Source: Metallyticus violacea
Taxonomy: Eukaryota > Arthropoda > Insecta > Mantodea > Metallyticidae
Direction of reading: 5' to 3'
NCBI GenBank assembly: GCA_030762175.1
Contig: CM060833.1
Location: 169,274,501 to 169,338,500, forward strand
Length of the DNA: 64,000 nt
Below the pieces are notes generated by a model. It saw nothing but the letters and a program-made list of their open reading frames with translations, was not told the origin of the DNA and searched no databases. Shown here piece after piece: positions 46,256 to 58,895 of the stretch; position 1 is the stretch's first letter, and each line of letters starts with the position of its first letter. A program made the translations under genes and the position numbers.

Positions 46256-49200
46256 CTTTTATCCCTGTAATGTGATTCTCACACTCTTAATTTTAAAATA
46301 AACACAGTCCATTTTCCTTTTTTGCATCAAATAAAACATTCCTATCTCTCATACACATATGCCATTTTTAACACCTATTAGCTTGACCTATTCTATACAG
46401 CTTCTGAAAAACATTTTGAGCAGACTGGTTAGCTTAGCCAATTGTTTTGAAATGTAAAAAACACCTTTTCTTTTGTAATTGGGCATGCTAATATGTTTTT
46501 ATCATTTTGAATGTGATACTCTACTTTTTAATCAGTTATTTAATTAAAAGGAAACTTGGAATAAATTCTGCATATGTGTTAAGTTACTCACTAGAAAAAA
46601 TTATGTTCTAATAATGTAACGGTGTGCTATGTTCTTCTGAAACATGGTAGCATCTCCCACAGGTAAGTAAATAGTCAAGGTGATAAGTAGTACATGGTTA
46701 TACAGTCAATAACTTTTTTACAAATTACAGATAAAAATAGTGTGAATGGCCAGCAAAAGAGTCAAATGTAAACTGGAAAATTCATGGTGTATATGATATA
46801 TTTTGAACCAATCATTGTGGTGCATATAATAGAATTTTATCCATTATTTTTTTCCAGCGTTAAAATGTTATGAAAAAAAGTACAAAATTACAAGATCCAA
46901 ATGAACAGCATAAAAGAACATATAATTCGAAGGGGAATGGGATCTCATCAATCTGTCTTTTATCCTATAGTGCATTTAATATAATTTGAAATGATGCTCC
47001 TCATATAATTTATATTTCTATAGAGAGTTGTTTGCAATCTCAGGGAACAATGTAACTGTCCAGTCATAGTAATGCCTAAAGAAATTTTGGAAGGACTACA
47101 TCACCTCTTTCATTGAAAATTTTATTATAGAAGCATGCAGAAAGTGAAATTTTACTGTTTTAAATCGTGGTATAAATTTGTTTGTTGAATAAAATAGGAA
47201 AGAACTGCATGGAATGAATTCCAAACAATAACAAAGAAGCAAATCCTTGATCTGCTTCTAGCCAAACTCCAAACTTTAGAAGGAAAGTTAAGTCATTGGT
47301 CTCTGCCAATAACCCAGCCATACAAATATCATTGCATGCTAAGTTAGGGATGTAACGACCAGTAACCGGGATTTGAAGTTGGAAAATTTTCACAAAAGCA
47401 GAGTATACAACTTATTTCCATCATTTTTCAGAAAAACAAACAAAATGGTGTATGAGAATCGCAAGGCAGGAAAATATGAAAATTAATGGTCACCTGAGAT
47501 ATATGTCTATTTTAATGACTGAAACCAACCCTTACATGAATCCTTTCCAAGGGATTTGCGATTATCTCAGGATATAATGATAATGTGAATGTTATAAAAA
47601 TTGCCAAAATCAGCTACGTGTGATATCAAACTAAAATTCTGATTCCAGTTTATTGTACTGACATCCTAACTCTGTATGGAACAGACACAAAGTTTGGATT
47701 CCTCGGGTTAAGACAATCATGCTTCTGGTTCAATCCCCGAATTCCGTGAGGAAATGGAATAGGAAACAAGACCTTTGCCATACCTTTCAGAGACATATCT
47801 TGAAATCATCTGAAGCTTCTCTGATGAATATTTGCACCTTCAAATTCATGAAAGAGTAATGGGAAACAGACAATCTTAAAACTATAGAGGGCCTGTGGAA
47901 AATCTATAAGGAGAAGCAGAGAAATGTGGGCATGGCTGTGCTATGCAGAGTTTTTCTTCAGTGGATATTGAGGTGCGTACTACAATTTACATCAATCAGA
48001 GCATGATAGGTGATCATGTCTTTTCTTAATATAACAGACAATTGAAATTTGTTCCCAGAGATGGTGAACAGCACTCTTTTACTATTAACTGAATACAAGT
48101 TATGTGATATTTATGTCTATATTATGTTTCAGCAGAAGTGCCAGGCAAACTCTTCAGATTGGATACCTTTTTGCATTTGTAAATGGATTTTCAGTATTTT
48201 TATACATGCTATGCTGGATGAAATAATGAACTATAGGTATATATAGTTTTAACCTTATTGTGTTCGATGTAAGGTAACAGCCAAAGCATGTCTCATGCAT
48301 ATTAATATATACAAATATGAGAGCAACAACCAAAGCCTGTGATCTGTACATCTAAATATTTATTTTTTTCCTTTTTGAATAAATTATTGAAAACTTAATG
48401 AATTTTATAAAATGATACAATAAACCAATTTGGTGTTGTGTGTATTTCTTGCAGAAGAAAGTTATATAGTAATGGTAATTTCCATTTGTAAAAATTTGAA
48501 ATTATGCAATTTTAAAGAGCAGAACATTCTACAATGTTGAAGAATTCAGTGTGAAATAAAAATTGTTTTCCTCCAAATTTGAAACAAAGAACATTCCTTA
48601 TCTACCCAAAGATGCTGACATGGAACCATTATTCTCAACACAAAGTTGACATCATTTGGACACATATGTATGGCAGAACATAGCTTATGAATTATATCCA
48701 AGTTTTAGAATAAGTTTGATCATTTGTTTTAAGGGATGCAGATCACATGATAATATTAGCAAACACTTTATCTTTCATAATGTCCCAAAGCAAAAAAAAA
48801 AAAAAAACAAAAACAAACATGTTATGAGGTTGCATGACCTCATTGGCCATTCTGTTTTACCATAAGGGCTGATCCATTCATGGAATTGCTTGTGTACACA
48901 TTTATTCACCTCTAAACTATATTGAGGCAGTGCTGCAATCTGTTGCCACATCAAAAAGTATCTAGGCAAAACAAAAGATTTTCAAGTTTTGGAATAACCA
49001 TCTCTTGTAACATCTCAAGATATTGTTTGCTGGTAACCATCCTTCAAGAGTAAAACTCTAGCAAATTTTGATCAGCACTGTATCAGTTTCAGATCATGTA
49101 ACAATATATGAAAGTTGAATAATTAATGTCAGTTTGAGAGGCATTTTGTCTAGAGGAATAATGGTATAACTTTGAGCTATAAGATGTTAATTTTCTTCCA

Positions 49201-49384
49201 TTGTAAAACTTGTGGTTTACTGCTTAGTAATAGATCCATAACAGATCCTGTATTTGCTTAAATTGCTTGGTCAGATTTTGCATTACTTGAAGTGTTGGTG
49301 GTTGAATGCCAGGATTATGTTCAGAGTGTGCTATTTCCTGTCCATTTTTTTTTTTTTTTTTTTTTTTTTTCCCCATCTAATGGG
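46256..49384. other. Unassigned DNA; short poly-A and poly-T tracts
   Basis: No coding exon recognised. Homopolymers lie at 48792-48806 (A) and 49347-49370 (T). A good acceptor-like GTATTTCTTGCAG ends near 48455, but the frame after it ends after 12 codons and does not resemble the missing ARL6IP6 end. Confidence 0.4.
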
Positions 49385-50080
49385 GCATGAAATCAAAACC
49401 AGAGTGAATATAATCATCATGAATACTGAGATACTTGTCGTACCAGTGCACCAGCTTTCCAATATCCTCTGCAAAAAATATTATCTCCTGTCTGTTAAGC
49501 GTGGTTTACACAGTGTCACGAAGCTCCTCATTGAAATGGAAGTGCTATGCTCCCAACCACTTCTTCGTTGCTGAGGAAAAGTGGAAGTTATTACACCCCA
49601 GGTCTGGGCTGTATAAAGGATGATCACACAGTTCCCATTTTAAGCTTGCAAAAAGTTCATGGTTTGATACAGCACAATGCTGTACAGTTGTGACTGATGT
49701 TTTGTGTCTTCATTTCAAAGTGAATCAGGTTTCATCACATGTCACAATTATTTTAAAAAACTTCTCTCTGTTATCCTTGTAACCGAACAGAAATGTTAAG
49801 CTACCATTCATTGCTCCTAATCTCCTTGTGGCTTTCACTTAGCATCCCAGGACCCATCATGCACAAATTTTTACAGTATCCAAGGTGATCTGTAACAATG
49901 TTGTAAAGGGTTGACCTTGAAATTTCAAGAAAGTTAAACTGACAGCTCTCACTTGATTCATTCACTGTACAAGTTCATCTCCCACCACAGGCTTCTCTCC
50001 CTGTCCAACTTCATCGTGGATGTCTTCGGCCATTTCTAAATTGCTGCATTATGCACCTCTGCCTGTAGAAATGAATAACT
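49385..50080 (-). mobile_element. mariner transposase relic
   Basis: Read right to left on the minus strand: DDIHDEVGQGEKPVVGDELVQ-like (near 50010), then FLKFQGQPFTTLLQITLDTV (49920-49870), VPGCLVKATRRLGAMNG (49850), TFLFGYKDNREKFFKIIVTC (49790) followed by DET. A degraded middle gives LYSPDLG (49600), KKWLGA-HFHFNEELRDTV (49560-49500), and the C-terminal GKLVHWYDKYLS (49460). The segment between the GDET motif and SPDL is shorter than normal, so an internal deletion is likely. Confidence 0.85.
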
Positions 50081-50432
50081 ACGCAATTTGCACTTGCATC
50101 TTTACATGCTTCAACTGAAGAGTTGGTCTTGGCACTGGTAGTGGCAGAGGGGGAAAACCAATTATGCTGCATGATGCCTCGCCTCCTATCACTTCCAAGT
50201 GCCTCACCACATGGCACCATCAGAGGTTGAAAAAAAGAATAGTTGTATATTCTTATTGTGTTTCCACCAATGTAACACAAAAACATATTTCTCTATGACT
50301 AATTAACAATTCATTTACAAAATTGCAAGAAACAAATGCAGTTGATGATAAAATCAAACAGTGACAGTTGAACTAATACAACTTAAGATTGAAGTAAGCT
50401 GTAACCATCCCTATTACTAACCTTACATTTGA
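50081..50432. other. Unassigned DNA beside the mariner relic
   Basis: Part may be the 5' end of the minus-strand mariner, but no end repeat was found. Confidence 0.35.
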
Positions 50433-50516
50433 TCCTGGTGATGTAGTGGTAACCATACTTGCCTCCTAAACCCAAGATCAGGATTCTGTCCTGGCCAGGA
50501 TCGTTGGATTTTTTTA
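50433..50516 (+). repeat. SINE1 fragment (tRNA-like head only)
   Basis: GATCCTGGTGATGTAGTGGT through GGCCAGGATCGTTGGATTTT matches the first 85 bases of SINE1; the rest is missing, and box B is disrupted (GATTCTGTCC). Confidence 0.88.
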
Positions 50517-50617
50517 ATTCACTGTACTAAATCATTGTAAAATTAAACTAAATATAGTTATAAATGATGTGGATTTGTGTGAACATGAAGCAATAAATAT
50601 GGCAGAAAGAGAATGAA

Positions 50618-50620
<3 letters not shown>

Positions 50621-50672
<52 letters not shown>
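50621..50672. repeat. Poly-T tract of 52 bases
   Basis: Uninterrupted T run. Could be the A tail of a minus-strand retroposon whose body I cannot identify, or a sequencing-length artefact in part. Confidence 0.95.
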
Positions 50673-51159
50673 CTTTCTCTTCCAAGAGAATGCTGAAAGT
50701 GATCTATGCAGTTCACTTTGTGATCCAGTAGTAAGTGCATATAAGATAATACATAAATTCTCATCCTGTGATAATGCATGCAATCAATTATCACTTTAAC
50801 TTATATAGAAAATGCTGTTCTGTAATGCCTATTCAATATTCAATAAAAGCGCCTAGCAGTTGAGAAATACTTTCCTACTTGAACAATATTTGAACCTGGT
50901 AAAAATACTTTCTATACGGTTACCAAGTGAAATGGCACTCATTCTAGGTTTTTCAAATCAATGAGCTTTTGAATTGCTTTCGAAGGTTAAGAACTACTCA
51001 TTTCTTAATGTGTTTCTGTTAAATAAGAGGGATTCAAGAGGCACTCAATAATAAGTGCAATAAAATTTACCGTCCAGTTTTGCTTTAAAAATAAAATATT
51101 TTATTTATAGCATCACTGAACCATCCATCCCCACTCATGTAGTTTCGTCGTCATTGTGG

Positions 51160-51838
51160 CAGTGTCGCAGCGTGCTTACAAGTCTAAATGTTACGTGTTA
51201 TAAACGGAGAGCAGTGATTGAATGTTTGTTTATAGAAAATTATACCATATCGAGCATTCAGATGCGTTAAGAAATGTATACGAAGAGATGGCGATGAATA
51301 AAATCGCTGTCAGTCGGGTGAAAAGATTTATTATCAAAATCAAAAGAAGATCCAAACAATCTCATTCATCATCCAGCTTTGGGCATCCGCACACACAGTA
51401 ACGCCAGCAATTATGGCATGTGCAGACTTGGCAGAATGACAAATGAATATATACCACACTATTCAACTTTATATTTCTATCGGCAGTGTGAACATAATTA
51501 TTGTCTGTTAGAAATTTCAAAAGTTTATTCTAAATTAGTCCCTCAAGGCCTAAATACTAAAGGATAATGAGGAATATAGCCATAATATGAAATTTAGAGT
51601 TGCTTGCTTGTTGCAAGGCTGAAGGCAACTGGCTATTTCTTGTCCAGCATTGAAAAGGGAGACGAAACAGCTCAAGGCTGACACCAAAAGACTATCCGTA
51701 GAGTGGCATCACAAAATTTCTGGAAAAAATGTTCAAGATAAAGACATGGCCACGGTGTTCTGGAACTTTAAAGAGATTCCTTTGGTTGAGGGCCAAACAC
51801 AACGCATGATCACCGTAGTGAGAGGAAGTGAAAAGTAG
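51160..51838 (+). mobile_element. mariner transposase relic, partial
   Basis: The clear part is 51650-51838: ADTKRLSVEWHHKISGK, then DKDMATVFWNFKEIPLVEGQ. These correspond to the PETKR-S-EW-H and SKVMATVFWD-KG-LLV mariner segments after the GDE catalytic motif. The piece at 51270-51400 (AVSRVKRFIIKIKRRSKQ) may be the N-terminal HTH region, but that is weak. Confidence 0.65.
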
Positions 51839-52274
51839 TATCCCTACCCTGCGAAATATAAACATTATTAAATTGGAGCAAAAGTGAATAGTTTAGAATT
51901 GTGATCCCTTCGTCTATAGACACTCGTATATGTTTTTGGGTACGTTCTAAATAACTTTTATAGTGCTATTTGTGAACTCTCTAAGCATATTCAGAGAAAA
52001 AAAAAACAGGTTAAATTAATTATTAATGTCAAATTTAATTAGTTTCTCTAAATGTAAGCACATGTGCATTTCAATTAAGGTTCCTTCTTTTGTGGTACTT
52101 TCTTATCCTCGCATTTTACGCAATAATAGACTTTCCTTAAAGATGTTTCCGCGCATTATACCCATTTGAGGCATCTTTAACAACGCTGCGATTATGTTTA
52201 ATCATTTCATTAGTTTATAGCTACGACTCATGTATAAAATCATTAACACGTCTCTACGGTTGATCTTGTTGCCT

Positions 52275-52532
52275 CTCAATGGAAGGCAATCCTAATGGTC
52301 TAGTGGTGACCATATCTCCCTCACAGATCCAAAGTTGCAAGTTCAAATCCGTCTAGGGTTGAACTTTTAAAACATAAAAATCCTTCGAAAGGGAAGTAAA
52401 GCCGTTTGTTTCATGTTGTAAATTTACGACAAGTAAAAGAGCATTAAGCCTGAAAGAAGAGACCTATGGTCTTTCCAGGCTCTAAATTCATTTGGTGAAT
52501 CAGATATGTTAAAAATCGTCCTTAAATAAACC
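52275..52532 (+). repeat. SINE1 copy, old
   Basis: Diverged plus-strand SINE1: TAATGGTCTAGTGGTGACCA, AGTTCAAATCCGTCTAGG (degraded box B), GAAAGGGAAGTAAAGCCGT, and TTAAAAATCGTCCTTAAATAAA at the 3' end. Confidence 0.85.
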
Positions 52533-52789
52533 TAATGATAATATCTTAATGAAGATAATGCAATAATATATCTGAGACACGAAGATGTACTGTGATAATA
52601 GTTGCAACCGTCATTACTCCGCTGCTGCTATAGGTACACCATGCACCACGGTATTAGAAACGGTTCCAAGAATCAGAGTTACTCCAAAGGTTTTGAATTT
52701 GGCAGAAAGATAAACTTCGCCCTGAAATATTAGGTTCCTATTAAGTGTCATCTTAAGGCATCAAATTATTACACAAGTTGAAAATCTAA

Positions 52790-53410
52790 ATTCAGGCAAC
52801 ATGAACGGAATCTCAATGTGGGCGAGAGAACTGTTCGAAGTTGCCTTAAAGAAATTACCTTGAAATCACAGCGACTTGCCACAGACCGGAACTGATTCAA
52901 CAACACCAAACCTCCCGTCTTCATTTCTCTTGCCAGCACATTAAATGAACTGCGAGGTAGTGCAACAGTGTGTTGTTCTCTAACGATTGAAAATTCAAGC
53001 TGAGATCTCAAAATGGTAGTCAGAGAATCTGGAGACTACCTGAAGAAGAATATAGGGAATGCACAATATCCCTAAGAACATAAATTGGTGGAATTTCAAT
53101 TGGTGTGCGCAGACATCTCCATGGAGACTTAAACGAAGTGTTCGTCTTGAACCGTAACCGGATAAATGACGATATTTTTGCCAATAAATGTCATGCCTTT
53201 TGCCTTTTATTGGAGACTGTATTAATGCACGACAACTTTGGCAGCATTCTACAGGCGGTGTGTCAGTGCCTTGACATCAGAGATTGCTTTGCCCGGCTGG
53301 CCAGCACGAGCCTCGCTCTAAACCATATTGAACACTGTGGGATAAGTTGGCTAGATAGTCTGAGGTTCTACCACAGTGACATCAATCAGGAAGACATCGA
53401 GCATTAATCG
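52790..53410 (+). mobile_element. Tc1-like transposase relic
   Basis: In shifting frames: LNVGERTVRSCLKEITLKSQ (second HTH region, 52812 on), a degraded middle, DDIF-FCQ-MPFAF-like (53165-53200, for DDIL-P-VMP), LMHDNFGSILQAVCQCLDI (53225, for the HDNARPHTA catalytic segment), then WPASTSLALNHIEHCGISW (53290-53350, for WPARSPDLNPIEHLWD). This is the DD34E order of Tc1 elements, distinct from the mariners above. The open frame at 53105-53407 is a by-product and not a gene. Confidence 0.8.
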
Positions 53411-54190
53411 AAATCATGCCTACAATGACATTGTAATTAAGACTTGAAGAGGATACATCAAATATGGAATGTTCGTGTCCATTGTTAATGTAAGTTTTGT
53501 GCATTGTAGTTTTAAGTAAAGCTAGGTAGAGAAATTCAGGTACACTTCCATTAAATATTTCGGTATATGCTATTATTGTTTTGAAATTGGTGTAAAATTG
53601 AAAAGTTATCAGTTTGCCACAGATTCAAATAAGTGTGATGTTTAAAGTAATTTTTACTACATCATTATTATTGCTCGAGTAGTAGTAGTTTACATTTTCA
53701 CTTTAATATTCACTCCTTTTAATTATTTTTGATCGATCATTATTTAATATGACATTAAATACGATCCCATCACAATTTTTTAAAAGTTTTATCTTCAAAA
53801 GCGTGTGGCTTAAGTGTTTCATAAATTTAGCACTATTAGCATTTGTATCTTCTTTGCTATATTAATATTTCCTAAACATTTATGGAATGTCTAGTATATT
53901 TTCCAAAAATAAGATATAACTTTGATCAGATAATTGCAGACTCCACGATCTTGAATCTTAGTTAGGCACGAGGAATTTAAACAGAAAACCGAGGATAACT
54001 TTTCTTTACACAGTGCATAACTGTGCTCCTTTCTGCATCTTTGGGCAAAAAGCCATAATTTGTGCTTAAAGATGAAATTTCCATGTTAGCAGCGTGTGTC
54101 ATACAAAAGAAATATTTTACGTATTTTTTTTAATTGCAAATGAGATATTGAGAAACATAATTGCATTTGATAAACACAGTCGGCCTAAGT
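53411..54190. other. Unassigned DNA
   Basis: No exon or repeat edge recognised. Confidence 0.4.
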
Positions 54191-54191
54191 T

Positions 54192-54239
54192 TAAAAAAAA
54201 AAAAAAAAAAAAACGAACGAACGAACGAACGAAAAAAAA
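54192..54239. repeat. Poly-A followed by (CGAA)n
   Basis: An A run of about 22 bases followed by five CGAA units and further A. May be a retroposon tail, but the body was not recognised. Confidence 0.9.
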
Positions 54240-54646
54240 GTTTTGAAATTATTCTGAGCTGGACATTTTCGTGAACGTTTAAATCGCTCATTATCATAAA
54301 GGTTTGCGTATATCCTCTTCAAATAATTTTCTTCCGTTGATGCAATTTATAATTTTTGAAACTGATTACTAATTTGCGTCATCAAACATTAATAATGCTA
54401 ATACTCGTACATCGAAGGCAGTTATTTTGTAAATAATGGATTTGTTTACAGCAAATAAGGCATGTGTAGACATTTTTCTTTGGTTTATCAGTTTATGCTT
54501 GAACATATCACTAAGAATATTTCTCGTGAGCAAAATATATTTTAAAGTTGATATAAAAATGGAAAAATATAAAGTAGAAACAGAACTCATTGACTTAATA
54601 ATAAATGTACTTATAACAACCCCTGTGTATATATCTAGCATTGGTC

Positions 54647-54647
<1 letters not shown>

Positions 54648-54725
<78 letters not shown>

Positions 54726-54765
54726 GTTGTTGTTGTTATTATCATCATCATCATCATCATCATCC
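54648..54765. repeat. (ATT)n-(GTT)n-(ATC)n compound microsatellite
   Basis: About 25 ATT units, then GTT and ATC units. The 168-174 codon open frames that run through it (poly-Asn or poly-Leu) are artefacts of the repeat, and their flanks match no family. Confidence 0.97.
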
Positions 54766-55254
54766 AATAGTATGTTTTCTTTCCACGAGATGGCTTTGAA
54801 GATAGAAGGTGACCAGGCATTTGCAGTAATGGTTATGGAAGCTATCACAGAACTGAGAATAAATCTGCGTGACAAAATGGAAGAACAGTTTCTTCCAAAT
54901 AAGATAAGGCTACTGATAAATTCCTTTGTAGAAAAACGTTTAACAATTAAAAAAATCTAAATGTAGCAGAATATGATTATGGAACAACATAAAACAGCAA
55001 CCCGGGCATTTTTATGATGTAAGGAATATTCGTTGCGATTCAATGAATGAATGATTTGGTGTTGAGAAAAATTGTAATTTTATTACAAATAAGGGATATT
55101 CTGACAGCGAACATCACAGAACTGTTTGATTAAATACGTCAAATCAGAGAAAATAGCTGAAATTAGTTGGCACTTCCAGCAGACAAATGTTGGACGGAAA
55201 CCTTCCTTCTCTTTAAGGTAAATAATGTGAGACACAACCAACTCCATCCAATGG

Positions 55255-55452
55255 TACAGGACCTATATTTGTCTTATTCTATGATCAAATGCGTCTGTTG
55301 AAAGAATTTTCTCCCATATGAACAAAATTTGTATATCTAATAATTCTCACCTAAAAGTAGACAATCCCCACGCTTTGTTAATAACTAAGTTTAATTTTTC
55401 AGAGAATTGTTTAGAATCCCATGACTTTTTGAAATCTTCTCCACATTGTTAA
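55255..55452 (+). mobile_element. hAT transposase C-terminal relic
   Basis: The frame reads SVERIFSHMNKICISNNSHL, then DNPHALLITKFNFSENCLES and HDFLKSSPHC before a stop. This is the C-terminal dimerisation region of hAT transposases (S-ER-FS-MN-I, then L-VE-L-ALL-I--NF---C-EF-DF). No other part of the element is visible, so it is a 3' remnant, different from the one at 21755. Confidence 0.75.
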
Positions 55453-55651
55453 CAAATTTGCAACTAGAGTCAATTATGAACTGGTTAGGTATAAAAGTAT
55501 CGTCCCGTAGAGTCAGAGATCCAAAAGATCAGAAAAAAAAGCTCTTTCCTACTATTCCACATAAATCAAATCCTTAACACGCTAAACTTGGACCACACCC
55601 ACACTGTCCAACCTGACCAAGACGAATGACCATGTGCAAGTTTCCGCGACC

Positions 55652-55986
55652 AGCTTCTGCAACACCGCCACGGGTGGCCGAGGTCGTTAAGGCACGGACT
55701 CGTGAGCGGGAGGTCTGCGGTTCGAATCCCGCCAGGACCGTCCTCCCTGACTGGGGTTTTTTCCAGGTTTTCCTCAGTCTTCATAACTGGCAAATGCCGG
55801 GGAGGTACCTAAACTTAGGCCTGGAACGCTTCCTTCCTTCCTTAAAAAAAAAAAAAATCCTTTCCCAATTTATCATTTCATCTCATGTATCATCAGTGTC
55901 CACCGCCTGTGGTGCCTCAGTAGTAAAAACGGGCGTTAAACACTACTCAAAAAAAAAAAAAAAAAAAAAAAAAGCTTCTGCAACAC
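55652..55986 (+). repeat. SINE2 copy with 14-bp target-site duplication
   Basis: Element 55666-55972. The head is tRNA-Ser-like (GGGTGGCCGAGG box A region, GGTTCGAATCCC box B). A body follows with AGGTTTTCCTCAGTCTTCAT and AACTTAGGCCTGGAACGC, an internal A run, TGCCTCAGTAGTAAAAACGG, and a final A tail of about 23 bases. The direct repeat AGCTTCTGCAACAC is at 55652-55665 and 55973-55986. A young copy. Confidence 0.95.
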
Positions 55987-56118
55987 ACCAACTACAAAAG
56001 AAACCTAGGCTGGAGAGGAAAATTCCTAAAACAGCCTTGGGGCCCATAAAGCCCCAAAACCATATTATTCATTCATTCAGAGTCAGAGAGTTAGTCTTGA
56101 TACAAAGTATATTAAAGG

Positions 56119-56153
<35 letters not shown>

Positions 56154-57325
56154 TGTGTTCTGTATAACTTTTATAAATATTTCAAAATGATTTTTGCCAA
56201 AAATTATCTCCTCTATTATAAAAACTGAGTATTTGTAATGAAATTTTATTTCTCGACAAGTTGTTTGTAATTTTATGACTTTAAAAATTATCTTCACGGC
56301 TGTTTAATCATAGAAAGTAAGAATGGAAATCAAATCGAATTTTTTAAAGTTGAACTAAAAAGTGAATACTTGCACATTTTACACATTTTTATAATAATAT
56401 ACATTAACTAAAAGTGATTTTTGGTGAAATTTAACCTCTCAATTTTTAAAACTTTCAGAATTTCACCATCCCTCTCTGTCCCTCCAAAATCTGTGAATTT
56501 ATTGCAATTAAGTGCCCTAAAATTGTTTACTTACTAATGTCTCCAGATCCCCATCATAGGTACTCCTTTTCATACTGCCATTTGTGTTTCGCTTAAAAAT
56601 GTGTTTAGTCATATTACATAGGATTTAAATCTTATCATTCTTCATTATAAATACTTTACACATAAGCCAAGAAATATTTTATAATATGGCGTTATGATTA
56701 CTGTTTATAACAGGACTATGCGCTAGTTTATACTACAAAACTCGTTTTATAATTTTTCTAAATTATAAACTAAAATGATTTTTATGATTTTCATTGAAAA
56801 AAGTCATATTTTAATTATCGATGTCAAATTTTGAAGAGGCCAGTTTATGTCCAACAGATATACGAGCAAGAGATTTGAGGCCTCCCTGCCCAGTGGTAGC
56901 TCTTTTGCCAAATTTTGAATAATTTTCACAGATTACTACAAGCTTTTCTGCTTCAGAAACAGTTACTGCAAGTATACAGAATATACGCAAAATATTACAA
57001 AGATAGCGTGCAGTTTTTTTTGGGGGGGGAGGAATAAATTTCATTCAAAGGTATCAATAGGAGCATTTCCTTTTCCTTTTGATATACTGAGGTGTAAACT
57101 TTTTTCGTGTGCATTAATTTTTCTTCTTCCGAATTAAATTATAGATCTTCGACGTATATTTTGACACATGTTTTTTTTTCTTTCATTCTATCTCTGTTGT
57201 GGATAATATATTTTTTAATACTGGCAAATATAAATGATAACTTTTTTATGTTCCATTCTTCATTTAGCCGTTGAAGGAAGATTACATGTTGTCTACCTCC
57301 TAAAACCGACTGTTCTATTAGTTTA
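55987..57325. other. Unassigned DNA with an (AAT)n run
   Basis: A short AAT microsatellite lies at 56120-56153. No exon recognised. Confidence 0.45.
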
Positions 57326-57327
57326 AG

Positions 57328-57935
57328 GGGGGGGCGACTATGGTCGTTGCTCTTCAAATGCTCCTGGTGCGGGCTCTGCGGGCCCTGAGCACCCGTGGTA
57401 CTTCTGACGTTACTAGAAGGAGCCGGGCCGGACTTATATTCGAGCCCCTCCCGAAGGGGAGTTGTCCGGATTGAGTTGGACTTGGCAGTTGGTCCCTTAA
57501 CTCACGGGTAATTGAGCACTCGCAAGAGCGGTGTGTCACAAGGGAGTGCCGCTGGCGTGTACCTTGGCGGCAGGTTTTCCTGAATCACCGTTTCTAGTGA
57601 GGTGATGACTACCTTAGTGCTGGGGTGATTCACCTCATAAATACGAGTAAGTCTATGCTAGACGTGACCTATCCACCAGTGAGATACTGGAAGCTAAGTT
57701 CGCTTAGCGCGCTTGGGCGACGAAATCGTCTGCGGCCGAAAGGCGGGTCGGTTTAGACTCTAGGTGCATAAATGCAAAAAACCACTGGGAAGCACAGAGG
57801 AATTCCCCTGGTCAGGGGAGGGATCCCCGCTCTCGATGATCTATGAGGGTATGACATTGTTTGGACTGCAGTGGGTTAGAGGATTGCTAAACTCAAGGTA
57901 AGCAGTTCAAGTAGTGACCCAATTGTAACATTTTA
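57328..57935 (+). repeat. GC-rich dispersed-element candidate, 600 bp
   Basis: GC content is well above that of the surroundings over 57328-57935, starting with a run of G (GGGGGGGGCGAC). It has palindromic words such as GGGCTCTGCGGGCCC and CCTCCCGAAGGGGAG, and no long frame. It looks like the structured 5' untranslated region of a LINE (R1-like elements have such regions) or a SINE. I cannot name the family with confidence. Plain unique sequence of the host is unlikely given the abrupt edges. Confidence 0.5.
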
Positions 57936-58197
57936 TTTCTTAATTGTAATTGATACCCTCTCAACCCCTGATCCCAAAGCACCTTCCTCCCTCCACTTCT
58001 ATCGATACTGTACCCCTGTCTCTCCAGAAACCTTCAATCTACTATAATATCGATGTAGCATCGGTAAAGGCTCTGGTTTTAAAATTAGTTTAAACCAGCG
58101 CCCACGGCAAAATAACACAATTTCAATGATTCCCTCATGAATTTTCTTAATGCTGCTTCACTTGTTGTTCCGATCGATGCCAATTATGCACACTGAG
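57936..58197. other. Possible continuation of the GC-rich element
   Basis: Normal composition returns. Frame NFNDSLMNFLNAASLVVPID near 58130 runs up to the SINE2 insertion point but matches no family I know. Confidence 0.3.
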
Positions 58198-58491
58198 TCT
58201 TCTGGGCTTTTTTTTAATAGCGTTTAACGCCCGTTTTTACTACTGAGGCACCACAGGCGGTGGACACTGATGATACATGAGACGAAATGATATATTAGGA
58301 AAGGATTTTTAAGGAAAGAAACGTTCCGCCTAAGTTTAGAGTATCCCCCCGGCATTTGCCAGTTATGAGCACTGAGGAAAACCTGAAAAAAAACTCAGTC
58401 AGTGAGGTCCTGGCGGGATTCGAATCGCATACCTCCGCTCAAGAGTCCACGCCTTAACGACTTCGACCACCCGTGGAGGTTCTTCTGGGCT
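58198..58491 (-). repeat. SINE2 copy with 11-bp target-site duplication
   Basis: Minus-strand SINE2 at 58209-58480: poly-T at left, TAATAGCGTTTAACGCCCG, GGATTCGAATCGCATACCTC (box B region) and ACCACCCGTGG at the right. Direct repeat TCTTCTGGGCT at 58198-58208 and 58481-58491. Confidence 0.94.
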
Positions 58492-58660
58492 GTAAGGCTG
58501 TGATCCAATGAGATTCTTCTCCTTCATCTCCCCAAACGTTTCTTCCAAGGCTGCGGTGGACATCATCAGTGGTGTACTCGATCATAACCTTCTTGACACG
58601 GCCTAGTCGTGGAATCCCATTGGACCACGATCTTATATCCCGGAATACTCAGTTTGCATT

Positions 58661-58661
58661 A

Positions 58662-58703
<42 letters not shown>
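58661..58703. repeat. (AAT)n microsatellite
   Basis: About 14 TAA units. Confidence 0.96.
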
Positions 58704-58704
<1 letters not shown>

Positions 58705-58895
58705 GTTCATATTTTGTCTGAGCAAAATTAGGTTCATTACATTTTTTAATAAACTTCGTAGCACAGTCATGTGAGAGAAAATTCTGTTTTTCCTTGATTG
58801 TGTGAAAAGCCCGCACACCTTCAGAAGTTGCGATGTCTAAGGTTTGAGTAAAGGTGTATTAATTTTAAGAAATAAATAAATAAATAAATAAAAAA

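Noticed and set aside
48440..48500. Last exon of the ARL6IP6-like gene after the acceptor GTATTTCTTGCAG
   Set aside because: Phase fits, but the peptide stops after about 12 residues and lacks the expected membrane segment.
53105..53407. 100-codon open frame as a host gene
   Set aside because: Neighbouring frames read Tc1 transposase motifs (WPA-SP-LN-IEH-W) over the same bases, so it is a transposon relic.
54369..54960. Open frames of 168 and 174 codons
   Set aside because: Both run through the ATT microsatellite (poly-Asn, poly-Leu); flanking residues match no family.
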